Source: Pseudomonas graminis (GTDB lineage Bacteria > Pseudomonadota > Gammaproteobacteria > Pseudomonadales > Pseudomonadaceae). Taken from it: a DNA stretch of 64,000 nucleotides. The stretch covers positions 3,610,501 to 3,674,500 of the forward strand of contig NZ_CP053746.1 in NCBI RefSeq assembly GCF_013201545.1, read 5' to 3'. Below, one piece after another: positions 36,990 through 45,674 of this stretch (within the stretch, counting starts at the first letter, position 1; each line of letters begins with the position of its first letter). The notes beneath the pieces were generated by a model. It did not search any database and was not told the DNA's origin. It worked only from the letters and a program-made list of their open reading frames with translations. Made by a program: the position numbers and the translations under genes.

Positions 36990-38087
36990 TCAGGCGAAGC
37001 GTTGCGACACACGAATCACTTGCCGGGCGATGTACGCGCCCGTCACGATCACAGCGAACAGCCGCAGGGTCTGCATCGCCAGCACGAAACCGACGTCCGA
37101 GTGGGTGTCGATGGCAATGATCGCCATGGCATCAAGGCCGCCGGGGCTGGTGGCCAGATACACCGAGAGAAAGTCCTTGCCCATGATTTCCGCGATGCCC
37201 CAGGCCGACAGGGCGCAGAGCAGAATCAGCACCAGCGCGCCGACGATCATCGCCGGCAGCCGCCGCCAGACATAGCTGATGGTCACCCGATCAAAGCGCA
37301 AGCCGATGTAACTGCCGATCGCGCCGTAGGCAATCGCCAGTACCCAAGTGGGCAGGGTGATCTGCAGCACGCCGCTCAGCTGCAACGCGCCGCCAAGCAA
37401 CAAGGGCACCAGCAACGCCCCGGCTGGCAAGCGACTGCCGAGCGTCACGCCGACCCCGATCACCAGCAGGCTCAATCCCAGATTGAGCAGGTTCATCCCG
37501 TGCAGCAGTGCGTCCGTGCTGTGAGCCTCCGAACCGCCAGCATCGGCGCCGAGCAGCCGACTGACCAGCGCGCCGACCATTACCACGCAGACCACCCGCA
37601 CGTATTGCATGGTGGCGACCACCCGCGAATCGGCGCCGTAATCCTCGGACATCGCAACCATCGCCGACGCTGCGCCCGGCGAAGTGCCCCACGCCGCGGT
37701 GCTGCTCTGAATGCCGCCCCACCGCGCCATGGCAATCCCGACCACCGCGCTCAGCGCGACGGTGAGCAAGGTGGCGAAGACCATCACATGCCACGACTGC
37801 ATCGCCGCCAGCAGTACGCCGACCGTCATGGAATGGGCGACCAGCACCCCGACCGTGCCCTGACCGAGACGGAACACGTGCTTGTTCAGGCGAATGCTGG
37901 CCCCGGCGACGCCGAAGCCGATCGCCACCAGCATGGGCCCGAGAAACAGCGCGGCGGGTACGTGAAAGTATTTGAACAGTTGGCCGGCGCTACCGGCCAT
38001 GAGGATGAGCAGCAACCATTGGATGAGCGGGTGCTGGCGGGCGAGGGCGAACGAGGTGGGGCGTGGCAACGCGGATCTCCAGAGCAT
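36990..38087 (-). CDS. AbrB/AimA-family putative membrane permease
   Basis: A 365-residue inner-membrane protein with roughly ten hydrophobic segments, of the AbrB (putative ammonia monooxygenase-named) family built from two homologous AbrB duplication units. Internal repetition is visible in the TSPGAASAMVAMSEDYGADSR and TSPGGLDAMAIIAIDTHSDVG stretches, which align with each other. The substrate is unknown. ATG 38087 has AGGA 8 bases upstream. It is divergent from a LysR regulator, a common arrangement for regulated transport. Confidence 0.82.
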   Translation of the reverse strand: MLWRSALPRPTSFALARQHPLIQWLLLILMAGSAGQLFKYFHVPAALFLGPMLVAIGFGVAGASIRLNKHVFRLGQGTVGVLVAHSMTVGVLLAAMQSWHVMVFATLLTVALSAVVGIAMARWGGIQSSTAAWGTSPGAASAMVAMSEDYGADSRVVATMQYVRVVCVVMVGALVSRLLGADAGGSEAHSTDALLHGMNLLNLGLSLLVIGVGVTLGSRLPAGALLVPLLLGGALQLSGVLQITLPTWVLAIAYGAIGSYIGLRFDRVTISYVWRRLPAMIVGALVLILLCALSAWGIAEIMGKDFLSVYLATSPGGLDAMAIIAIDTHSDVGFVLAMQTLRLFAVIVTGAYIARQVIRVSQRFA

Positions 38088-38161
38088 TGGCGTTTCCTGA
38101 TAGGTGTTTTCCAATGACGCCCAGTATCGACAGCGCAATCGATCAAGTCTATTTTCTAATA

Positions 38162-38174
38162 ATCATGAATTGAT
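38162..38174. promoter_or_regulatory. Possible LysR-type operator
   Basis: ATCATGAATTGAT has ATCA/TGAT arms over 13 bp in the 102-base divergent region between the permease and the LysR gene, 15 bases before the LysR start. Weak evidence: position and dyad symmetry only. Confidence 0.3.
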
Positions 38175-38189
38175 AACTTTGGTTGATAT

Positions 38190-39092
38190 ATGGACCTGCG
38201 TGACCTGACCTATTTTGAAATCATCGCCGAGCTCGGTCACTTGGGGCGCGCGGCGGAAAAGCTCAATCGCAGCCAGCCGGCCTTGACCAAAAGCATCCAG
38301 CGGCTGGAGGAATCTTTCGGTACCAAACTGTTCCAGCGCGACGGCCGCAGAATCAAGCTCACCCCCGTGGGCGAACTGCTGCAGGCGCGGGGCAAGGTGT
38401 TGCAGCAAAGCATCGCCCAGACCCAGCGCGAGGTGCGGGATTTTGCCAGTGGCGCGGTAGGGGATATCCGTTTGGGCTGTGCGGCGACCATGGCCGAGTA
38501 CCTGCTGCCGGAACTGACCAGTGCGCTGCTCAAACGCTCGCCGCAGGTCACGCTCAAGCTGGTGATCGGCCAGGACGACATGCTCCGCGAGCAACTGCGC
38601 TCCGGGCACCTGGACATGATCATCTGCGCCCAGCGCAGCGCCGAAGAGGAATTCACCTACTACCCGATCCTCACCGACGAAGCGGTGGTGATCGCCAGCC
38701 GCAATCATCCGATCTTCACTGCGCCATTCGAGATGCGCGACTTGAGTCGGTACCGTTGGGTGTTGCCGCCTGCGGGGGTGTCGTCGCGGATCTGGGTCGA
38801 CGACGCCTTCGCCCGCCACGACCTGCCGCTGCCGGAAGTGCAGATCGAGTCCAACTCGATTTCCCTGCTGCCTCGGCTGATCGCGCAGACCAGCCTGCTG
38901 AGTTTCATCGCCCGGGAGACGCTGGAGTTCGGCAAGAACATGCAGGACCTGCGCGAGGTGCCGCTGGAACAGACCACCATGACCCGGACCATTTGCGTGA
39001 TGCTGCGCCGCGAGGGCTATCTGTCGCCTGCCGCCCACGCCATGGTGCAGATGCTGCGCGATGACGGCGGATCTTTCCGCAATTGGTCCTGA
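38190..39092 (+). CDS. LysR-family regulator
   Basis: A 300-residue LysR-type regulator. The winged helix covers residues 1-60 (LGRAAEKLNRSQPALTKSIQRLE), followed by a substrate-binding domain starting near residue 90 (GDIRLGCAATMAEYLLPEL). It is divergent from the AbrB-type permease and probably controls it. The inducer is unknown. Confidence 0.88.
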   Translation: MDLRDLTYFEIIAELGHLGRAAEKLNRSQPALTKSIQRLEESFGTKLFQRDGRRIKLTPVGELLQARGKVLQQSIAQTQREVRDFASGAVGDIRLGCAATMAEYLLPELTSALLKRSPQVTLKLVIGQDDMLREQLRSGHLDMIICAQRSAEEEFTYYPILTDEAVVIASRNHPIFTAPFEMRDLSRYRWVLPPAGVSSRIWVDDAFARHDLPLPEVQIESNSISLLPRLIAQTSLLSFIARETLEFGKNMQDLREVPLEQTTMTRTICVMLRREGYLSPAAHAMVQMLRDDGGSFRNWS

Positions 39093-39154
39093 GCTGTGCT
39101 TTTACCCCGCCGATTGGGTTAGCCTGCGTGGAGCCATTCACTTTCGGAGCCTCA

Positions 39155-39379
39155 ATGATGCAGGTACAGATGCAGCTACAGACCCGCCAGCCAGACACCC
39201 AATCAGTGGCCTATCTGGCACACGATGGCGATCATTTCGGCGGTGATCAATCGCCCCTCAACGACGCCGATTCCGATGAAGACCGCGATCCCGAGGGCGA
39301 GCTGGATTTAAGCGAACTGGACCTGGACGAGTTTGCGGACACTGACAAGCTGGACATCAGTTCGTCGAACCTGGAATAG
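39155..39379 (+). CDS. Small acidic hypothetical protein
   Basis: A 74-residue protein (MMQVQMQLQTRQPDTQSVAY at the N-terminus) with a strongly acidic C-terminal half rich in Asp/Glu (DADSDEDRDPEGELDLSEL). Tandem ATGs at 39155 and 39158 follow GGAG by 5 bases, supporting translation. No family is recognised. The D/E-rich tail could be a DNA mimic, chaperone-like or simply disordered; nothing in the context decides. Confidence 0.6.
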   Translation: MMQVQMQLQTRQPDTQSVAYLAHDGDHFGGDQSPLNDADSDEDRDPEGELDLSELDLDEFADTDKLDISSSNLE

Positions 39380-39456
39380 AAGAGGGCGTCAGCGCTAGAT
39401 TGTCGGATATCTCCAGTCGTGAACCGCTCCGCGGTCTCGCAGCAGATGCAAACCTT

Positions 39457-39548
39457 GTGGGAGCGAGCTTGCTCGCGAAGAGGCCAGTACATCCGCTGGA
39501 TATTCAGTGGTAAATACGACGCCATCGCGAGCAAGCTCACTCCTACAG
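39457..39548. repeat. REPIN (GTGGGAGC family)
   Basis: GTGGGAGCGAGCTTGCTCGC... at 39457-39479 and an inverted copy at 39525-39548 with two mismatches, 45-base spacer. Confidence 0.85.
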
Positions 39549-39557
39549 GGGTTGGGT

Positions 39558-40061
39558 TCAGCCAGCCAGATGCGCAGCCAATGCCTCAATCGCTTCTTCG
39601 GCCGTATCGCTACTGCCGGCCCACGTACACGCCAGCATTAAATTGCGCGGCAGACCGAAATCTTCCACCTGAAACCCCTGCGCGTCGAAGCCCGCCGCGT
39701 CATGTTCGATCTGTTCGCGCAGCGACCCGCTTGCTTCAAAATACGCCCAGACCGGCTTGCCCAGCGCAACGGCCATGCCCACTTCGAAGGCGGTGCCTGA
39801 ATCCGGCTCGGCACCACGAAATGCGTTTAGATTCGCCAGCACCCCGTCGCAGCGTTTGATCATTGCGATATTGGCGTTGCAAATGACCGCGGCCGCTTCT
39901 TCAGGCGTAAGCCCTTCGGGCACGTCGTTATCGAAAGGGTACAACCCCTCCAGACCGTGCTGATCGCACAACGCTTTCAACGCGCGGCCGTGCTCGATGG
40001 CATCAGCACGAAACACGTCGAAGCCCGCGAGATAAACAAGGGGTTTGCCGGTGGAAGGCAT
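39558..40061 (-). CDS. Nucleoside 2-deoxyribosyltransferase
   Basis: A 167-residue enzyme of the nucleoside 2-deoxyribosyltransferase family, exchanging bases on deoxyribose. Motifs: VYLAGFDVFR at residues 9-18, VICNANIAMIKRCDGVLANL near 59-78, and the catalytic-Glu region PDSGTAFEVGMAVALGKPVW near 86-105. AGGAGA precedes ATG 40061. It stands alone; nucleotide salvage is the likely role. Confidence 0.85.
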   Translation of the reverse strand: MPSTGKPLVYLAGFDVFRADAIEHGRALKALCDQHGLEGLYPFDNDVPEGLTPEEAAAVICNANIAMIKRCDGVLANLNAFRGAEPDSGTAFEVGMAVALGKPVWAYFEASGSLREQIEHDAAGFDAQGFQVEDFGLPRNLMLACTWAGSSDTAEEAIEALAAHLAG

Positions 40062-40223
40062 GGCGATCTCCTGAAAATACGTTGAGGAAGTGTAGCGGGT
40101 GGGCAGCGCCCTTTGCTCTGCGCCGTTGATCGGGCGGGCGCCATCCTACAGCAGGCAGGGCTGGAATCTGTACGGATAACCAGTATCCTGACGCTCTTCC
40201 GTCAGCCTTTACGTGACCTCGCC

Positions 40224-41885
40224 GTGAGCCTTTCTCCCCTCGACAATCCGTTTTACTACCTGGAAAACTTCCGCCAGGTGCTGAACTGGATCGCCCAGCG
40301 CTACGACGACCTGCTCGATGAAGACGAGCGGCGTTTCATCGACGATTTTGCCTTGCTGCCGCAATCGGCACAGGCGTTGCTGGTGCGCATGGTCATGCGC
40401 AAAGGCACGCTGTTTCGCGCCAGCAAGCTGGATTACGCAGAAATCGGCGATGTCCGACTGGCCGCCGCGCCGTTGCTGGAAACAGGCTGGGTCGACGGCC
40501 AACCCCATCTGGATCTCCACGCCCTGTTCGCGCTGCTGCGCAAAGACGAACTGGGCCAGTGTTTCAAAGCCCATGGCGTCAAAAGCGCCGAGAAAAAATC
40601 CGACCTCTTGCAGCGCCTGTTGCCGATCTACGAAGCTCCCCAACGACTGGAACACTGGTTTGCCGGCTTCGAAGAAGTGATCTTCGCCCTCCAGGTCATG
40701 CCCCTGTGCGACCGGCTGCGCTTGCTGTACTTCGGCAATCTGTACCAGGAATGGTCGGAGTTTGTCCTCGCGGACCTGGGCATCTATCGCTACGAGAAAG
40801 TCGAATTTTCCGTCGAGTCCCGCGGCATCAATCAACGCGCCGACATCGACATCTGCCTGCACCTGCACAACTGCCGACAGGCGCTGGACGACGGTATGGC
40901 ACTGGCCGACCTGGCGCCGCAGGCGCTGGCGGTCACGACCGACAATCCCTGGCTGGCCATGCGTCGCGCCAAGTTGTTGTTCAAGATCGGTCAGCAGGCC
41001 GAACGCGAACAGGACTGGCCGCTGGCATTGAGCGTCTACGCGCAGTCCAGCTACCCCGGCGCCCGTGTGCGCAGGATTCGCGTGCTCGAACGTAGCGAGC
41101 AATTCCTCGACGCAATGACGTTGCTGCTGCAAGCGCAATCGGCACCGGAAAACGACGAGGAAACCCAGCACCTGCTGCGCATTCAGCCGCGTCTGATGCG
41201 CAAGCTGGGCGACGGCAGTGTGCAGAAGAGAATGAAGCGTACAGTCAGCCGGCTTGATCTGAGCGTGCTGCCGCTGCCCGATCACAGCGTCGAACGGCTG
41301 ATTCAGCAGCACCTGGCGGAAGAGGGCAGCGAGGTGCATTACGTCGAGAATGCGCTGGTCAATTCGCTGTTCGGTCTGCTCTGTTGGCGGGCAATCTTCG
41401 CGCCGCTGCCGGGGGCGTTTTTCCACCCCTTCCACAGCGCACCGAGCGACCTCTACAGCCCGGACTTCTACCAGCGCCGCGCGGCCCTGTTCGACGAATG
41501 CCTGGCGCAACTCGACGACCAGCGCTACGAAACGGTGATCCGCGACACCTACGCCAGCAAATTCGGCCTGCAATCACCCTTCGTGTTCTGGGGCACCCTC
41601 ACCCCGGAGCTGCTGGACCAGGCGCTGCACTGCCTCCCGGCGCAGCACCTCAAACGCTGGTTCCGCCGCCTGCTGCAAGACATCAAAGCCAACCGCACCG
41701 GCATGCCCGACCTCATCCAGTTCTACCCCGAACAACGCCGCTACCGAATGATCGAAGTCAAAGGCCCCGGCGACCGCCTGCAGGACAACCAACTGCGCTG
41801 GATCGACTTCTGCGCCGAACACGACATGCCTGTAGTGGTGTGTTACGTGAAATGGGCTGAAGAAGAGGTACGGGCGGCGGGGTGA
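40224..41885 (+). CDS. FAN1-type structure-specific nuclease (VRR-NUC)
   Basis: A 553-residue homologue of the DNA interstrand-crosslink nuclease FAN1. The C-terminal VRR-NUC domain shows the PD-(D/E)xK core: MPDLIQFYP, then RMIEVKGPGDRLQDNQLRWI. A SAP-like helical segment (LLRKDELGQCFKAHGVKSAE) lies in the N-terminal third and TPR-like helices in the middle (PWLAMRRAKLLFKIGQQAER). The start is uncertain: GTG 40224 gives a length near other bacterial FAN1 proteins, while the frame is open to TTG 40113. A weak LexA-like dyad lies upstream at 40168. Confidence 0.85.
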   Translation: MSLSPLDNPFYYLENFRQVLNWIAQRYDDLLDEDERRFIDDFALLPQSAQALLVRMVMRKGTLFRASKLDYAEIGDVRLAAAPLLETGWVDGQPHLDLHALFALLRKDELGQCFKAHGVKSAEKKSDLLQRLLPIYEAPQRLEHWFAGFEEVIFALQVMPLCDRLRLLYFGNLYQEWSEFVLADLGIYRYEKVEFSVESRGINQRADIDICLHLHNCRQALDDGMALADLAPQALAVTTDNPWLAMRRAKLLFKIGQQAEREQDWPLALSVYAQSSYPGARVRRIRVLERSEQFLDAMTLLLQAQSAPENDEETQHLLRIQPRLMRKLGDGSVQKRMKRTVSRLDLSVLPLPDHSVERLIQQHLAEEGSEVHYVENALVNSLFGLLCWRAIFAPLPGAFFHPFHSAPSDLYSPDFYQRRAALFDECLAQLDDQRYETVIRDTYASKFGLQSPFVFWGTLTPELLDQALHCLPAQHLKRWFRRLLQDIKANRTGMPDLIQFYPEQRRYRMIEVKGPGDRLQDNQLRWIDFCAEHDMPVVVCYVKWAEEEVRAAG

Positions 41886-41941
41886 AACCGGTTTCCCCGA
41901 TCCTGTACATCCGCAACATTTCCAGCACCCACACCGGCCTC

Positions 41942-41965
41942 TTCCCGGCTAAAGCCGGTCCCACT
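41942..41965 (-). repeat. REP-like element (CCGGCTAAAGCCGG family)
   Basis: TTCCCGGCTAAAGCCGGTCC plus CACT. The same core repeats 130 bases downstream and at 26210. Confidence 0.75.
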
Positions 41966-42034
41966 AAAAGCTCCGCGTATACCCCGGGGGGCGGCGGCGT
42001 CAGCCGGAATGGACGCGGAGCGTCAGAGGATGCA

Positions 42035-42055
42035 TTCCCACGCAGAGCGTGGGAA
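42035..42055. repeat. Palindromic repeat TTCCCACGC-AGA-GCGTGGGAA
   Basis: Perfect 9-bp arms with a 3-base loop. A smaller hairpin with the same design, GACGC-GGA-GCGTC, lies just before it at 42012-42024. I recognise this as a dispersed Pseudomonas repeat. Confidence 0.7.
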
Positions 42056-42071
42056 CGATCAAATCAAAGGC

Positions 42072-42095
42072 TTCCCGGCTAAAGCCGGTCCTACT
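42072..42095 (-). repeat. REP-like element (CCGGCTAAAGCCGG family)
   Basis: Second local copy of the 41942 element, with CCTACT in place of CCCACT at its end. Confidence 0.75.
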
Positions 42096-42406
42096 AAGCG
42101 TAAGCGCGCTTTTGATCTTCGTACGGAAGAAGACCAGTCACCGCCAATCGCGACTTTGGTGCAGGCTGAACGCAGGTTTCGCGGAGTGGGCCGAGCCGCA
42201 TGGATGCGGCGAGAGCGCCGTCAGGACATGGATGTCCGTTCGGCGCGGGCCCACGGAGCGAGACCGGAGTGAAGGAATCCCGAGGAACGAGGGGCCAAAC
42301 CGAGAGCAAGCACCTTTGGTTACTTGGGGTGCTTTTCCAAGTAACTCGCCGAAGGCGAAACAGTCTGCCCCCAGGCAGACGCTCTTGATCCAAAAAATAA
42401 GCTGCC
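42096..42406. repeat. Structured dispersed element with serial hairpins
   Basis: A non-coding stretch after the REP cluster. It contains CCGCAT-GG-ATGCGG (42196-42209), GGACAT-GG-ATGTCC (42224-42237), then interleaved arms AAGCACC/GGTGCTT (42308-42314, 42328-42334) and GTTACTTGG/CCAAGTAAC (42319-42327, 42337-42345), then GTCTGCC/GGCAGAC (42363-42369, 42374-42380). From memory, very similar sequences occur many times in Pseudomonas genomes and are often miscalled as small proteins. It directly follows the 3' end of the SNF2 gene. Confidence 0.6.
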
Positions 42407-45115
42407 TTAGCGCTTGACCTTTTTGGCCACCACCGGCAACGGCGCAAACAACGCCGCAATATCCTCATCCTGCAACTTCCAGTCCCCGGCCTGGCGCCCA
42501 TCCAGCACACCGGCCGCCAGCGCCGCCTTCTCCTGCTGCAAATGCTGAATCTTCTCCTCCACCGTCCCCCGCGCAATCATCTTGTACACGAACACCGGCT
42601 TATCCTGACCAATCCGATACGCCCGATCCGTCGCCTGATTCTCCGCCGCAGGGTTCCACCACGGATCGTAGTGAATCACCGTATCGGCCGCCGTCAGATT
42701 CAACCCCGTGCCACCCGCCTTCAGACTGATCAGAAAAATCGAATGCTTGCCGCTCTGGAAATCCTGCACCGGCACCCGCCGATCCCTGGTCTTCCCGGTC
42801 AACAGCGAATACGCAATGCCGCGTTGCTTCAACTCCGCCTCGATCAACTCCAGCATCGAGGTGAACTGCGAGAACAACAGAATCTTGCGGTTCTCCGCAA
42901 ACAACTCCTCCAGCATCTCCATCAGGCTATCGAGCTTGCCCGAACTGGACTGCCGCGGATTGACCGGCTCGCTGTTGACCAGCCGCAAGTCGCAGCAGAC
43001 CTGACGCAGCTTGAGCAACGCTTCAAGAATGATGATCTGACTGCGCCCCACGCCTTTTCGGGTGATCTCGTCGCGGACCTTCTTGTCCATCGCCAGGCGC
43101 ATGGTCTCGTACACATCGCGCTGGGTGTCATTGAGCTCGACCCAATGCACGATCTCGGTCTTCGGCGGCAGCTCGGTCGCCACCTGCTCCTTGGTCCGGC
43201 GCAGCAGGAACGGCTTGATCCGAGCGTTGAGGTGCTCCAGGCGCTGCTCGTTGCCCAGCTTCTCGATCGGCGTGCGGTAATTGCTGTTGAACTGCTTGGC
43301 ATCGCCCAACCAGCCGGGCATCAGGAAATGGAACAGCGACCACAGCTCGCCCAGGTGGTTTTCCAGCGGCGTGCCACTCAGGCACAGACGCTGCCGCGCA
43401 TTCAACTGCCGCGCCGCCTGGGCCGCTTTGCTGTTGGGGTTCTTGATGTATTGCGCTTCATCGAGCACCAGCACATGCAGCAGTTGCTGGCTGAGCACGT
43501 CGACGTCGCGGGGCAGCAGCGCGTAAGTGGTCAGGATCAGGTCGTACTCCTGCAGGTGCTTGAAATCCTGATGCCGCTGGGTGCCGAATAGCGCCAGCAC
43601 GTTGAGTTGCGGCGTGAAGTGCTTCGCCTCGTCCATCCAGTTGGGAATAAGACTGGTGGGCATCACCACCAGCGCCGGCCGGTCCAGTCGCCCGGCCTGT
43701 TTCTCCAGCAGCAGGTGCGCCAGGGTTTGCAGGGTCTTGCCCAGGCCCATGTCATCGGCGAGCACGCCGCCGACTTCCAGCTCGCGCACTGCCTGCATCC
43801 AGCTCAAGCCCTCCAGCTGATAAGGCCGCAACGTCGCATTCAGGCCTTCCGGCACCTCGCCGCGCACATCCTTGATGTTCACCAGTCGCTCGGAGAACTG
43901 CCGCAGCCGGTCGCCGCCTTGCCACACCAGCGGCAGGTCATCCAGCTGCCGGAGCCGCGTGGCGTCGGCGGTGCTCAGGCGAATGGCGTTGTTGCCGTCC
44001 TCCCGCCAATAGAAATCGCCGAGGGTCGCCAGCACCGGTTTCAGCCGGCCATAAGGCAGCGCCACCTGAATCGGCACGCCGCCACGCTGGGTGAAATGGT
44101 TGAGCTGAACCAGCAACTGCTCGTCGTCCCGACGCTTGGCAATGCCGCTGGGGGTCATCAACTCGGGGTGGGTGCGCAGCAGGTTTATCAGGATCGGCAG
44201 CAGGCTCAGCCGCTCGCCGTTGACGATGATCCCCAGCTCCAGATCGAACCAGTCGCGCTCCGGCTCGTCGTCGACCACGGCGTACCAGTCGTCCACCGGG
44301 GTCACGTCGAAGCCGAAGTCTTCGCTCATTTCGATCTGCCAGCCTTCGGCGCGCAGCCGGGGCAACTCGTCGAGAATGAAGCTCAGCCAGGCCTTGTCGG
44401 TGGGCAGCTCGAACATTTCGCCGGCACTGTCCGGCAGCGCCTTGCTCTGCCGGGTGGCGATGCGAAAGCCCAGTTCCTGAAGCTGCTTGCGGTATTCGCC
44501 TTCACGCGCCGGATGCCGGCGCATACGCAGCGTTTCGTCCGGCAGGTTCCAGAGGATGTCGCCGCCACGACCAGGGGCGGGCACGCCGGACACATAGGAC
44601 TCGCGGTAGCGAAACGCCAGGGCGGCGCGGTGCTGGATGTGCCGCTGCATCTTGCCGTTGCGCGGCTCGTAGGCGCTGTACTCGAAGCTGGCGAGAATCA
44701 GCCGCGGCTCGGGCTTGATGTTCTTTTCCAGACGCTCGGGCAGCTTGGGTTTTTGCTCGACGACTTTCGGCCTGCGCGCAACCGATTCGCCGTCGACCGC
44801 TGCCAGAATCCCGGGGCTGTTTTCCGGGTCCTGCATAAAGAACAGCGCCGCTGCACAATGCTTGCAGTTGTTCCTGACCGGGCAGGTGCATTTCCCGACG
44901 ATGAAATTGCGCGTGCGCTCGGGGTCCTTGAACAGCAGCGTTTGGGTGTAGTTCTCCAGGCTTGAGCCTCGGCACACCGTGCGCACGATGTCTGCGCTCA
45001 GGTGTTCGAGGATGACGCGCTTCTGCCGCGCGTACTCCAGGCCACGCTCGACCGCCTGGGTTTTGAACAGCGGTTCCCACGGCAGGGCGAGGGCTTTTTC
45101 CAGGTTGGACGCCAC
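42407..45115 (-). CDS. SWIM zinc-finger SNF2-family DNA translocase
   Basis: A 902-residue SF2 ATPase of the bacterial SNF2 type. A SWIM zinc motif is near the N-terminus (C76-x-C78 ... C84-x-H86). The ATPase core has DMGLGKTLQTLAHLLL (Walker A) around residue 453 and VLDEAQYIKN (DEAQ box) around 560. Helicase C-terminal motifs follow (LLFSQFTSMLELIEAEL, DPWWNPAAENQATDRAYRIGQ). It probably remodels DNA-bound proteins or RNA polymerase. The start is GTG 45115, 13 bases after csiV, so it is likely the third gene of mfd-csiV-SNF2. Confidence 0.88.
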   Translation of the reverse strand: MASNLEKALALPWEPLFKTQAVERGLEYARQKRVILEHLSADIVRTVCRGSSLENYTQTLLFKDPERTRNFIVGKCTCPVRNNCKHCAAALFFMQDPENSPGILAAVDGESVARRPKVVEQKPKLPERLEKNIKPEPRLILASFEYSAYEPRNGKMQRHIQHRAALAFRYRESYVSGVPAPGRGGDILWNLPDETLRMRRHPAREGEYRKQLQELGFRIATRQSKALPDSAGEMFELPTDKAWLSFILDELPRLRAEGWQIEMSEDFGFDVTPVDDWYAVVDDEPERDWFDLELGIIVNGERLSLLPILINLLRTHPELMTPSGIAKRRDDEQLLVQLNHFTQRGGVPIQVALPYGRLKPVLATLGDFYWREDGNNAIRLSTADATRLRQLDDLPLVWQGGDRLRQFSERLVNIKDVRGEVPEGLNATLRPYQLEGLSWMQAVRELEVGGVLADDMGLGKTLQTLAHLLLEKQAGRLDRPALVVMPTSLIPNWMDEAKHFTPQLNVLALFGTQRHQDFKHLQEYDLILTTYALLPRDVDVLSQQLLHVLVLDEAQYIKNPNSKAAQAARQLNARQRLCLSGTPLENHLGELWSLFHFLMPGWLGDAKQFNSNYRTPIEKLGNEQRLEHLNARIKPFLLRRTKEQVATELPPKTEIVHWVELNDTQRDVYETMRLAMDKKVRDEITRKGVGRSQIIILEALLKLRQVCCDLRLVNSEPVNPRQSSSGKLDSLMEMLEELFAENRKILLFSQFTSMLELIEAELKQRGIAYSLLTGKTRDRRVPVQDFQSGKHSIFLISLKAGGTGLNLTAADTVIHYDPWWNPAAENQATDRAYRIGQDKPVFVYKMIARGTVEEKIQHLQQEKAALAAGVLDGRQAGDWKLQDEDIAALFAPLPVVAKKVKR

Positions 45116-45128
45116 GTCTAGGCCTGCG

Positions 45129-45665
45129 TCAACGCGATGGCTGGACAGGAGAAACCTTGATCAGCAGGGCGAGGCTTCCGTTGTCCATATAGGTGAGTTC
45201 TCCGTTTCTGACCCGGGTCGCCTGACGCATGCGCTCGCTGGTCACCAGCACGCCGTGGCTGTCCAACTGGTTGACCCAGAAGTTCGCATCGATGTCGGTA
45301 AAGCGCGCCAGACCCAGGCTTACGGTGCCCTCAATGGGGAAGTGGCCGAACTGTTCCTGACCGTCGCTGATCGCCACCTTGCTCGGGGTGGCGCTGAGGT
45401 CCTGTTGCCAGGCGGTGTGCAGCAGCACTTTATAGCCGTCGCTTGATTCCAGCTTGTTCGCTAGCGTGTCGAGCGCTGTGGGCGTCTGGTTGTCCGCGCC
45501 CAGTGGTTGCGCCCCGGCGGCCCAGTCTTCCGGCGCGGGTTGATTGGTCGCCGCCGGTTCGCCGTTCTGGCGGAACAGGATCAGTTCCACCTGATAGGTG
45601 CCATCGGCGAAGGCCGCCGGGGCAAACAGCACCAGCAGCAGGGTGAAGGAGCGGATCAAACCCAT
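45129..45665 (-). CDS. csiV: CsiV-family secreted protein
   Basis: A 178-residue protein with a signal peptide (residues 1-20, ending PAAFA) and a DUF2989/CsiV-like body starting TYQVELILFRQNGE. In pseudomonads this gene is found beside mfd. CsiV of Vibrio binds peptidoglycan and affects cell-wall remodelling by D-amino acids; the Pseudomonas function is not established. It is 9 bases downstream of mfd on the same strand, so probably co-transcribed. Confidence 0.75.
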   Translation of the reverse strand: MGLIRSFTLLLVLFAPAAFADGTYQVELILFRQNGEPAATNQPAPEDWAAGAQPLGADNQTPTALDTLANKLESSDGYKVLLHTAWQQDLSATPSKVAISDGQEQFGHFPIEGTVSLGLARFTDIDANFWVNQLDSHGVLVTSERMRQATRVRNGELTYMDNGSLALLIKVSPVQPSR

Positions 45666-45674
45666 GGTGAATCC

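Noticed and set aside
42009..42417. Small frames over the 41.9-42.4 kb repeat cluster
   Set aside because: They lie in dispersed repeat and hairpin sequence, and similar products in databases are probably miscalled repeats.
43607..44965. A 452-codon open frame antisense to the SNF2 gene
   Set aside because: The opposite strand encodes SWIM and SNF2 motifs in order; the antisense product is compositionally abnormal.
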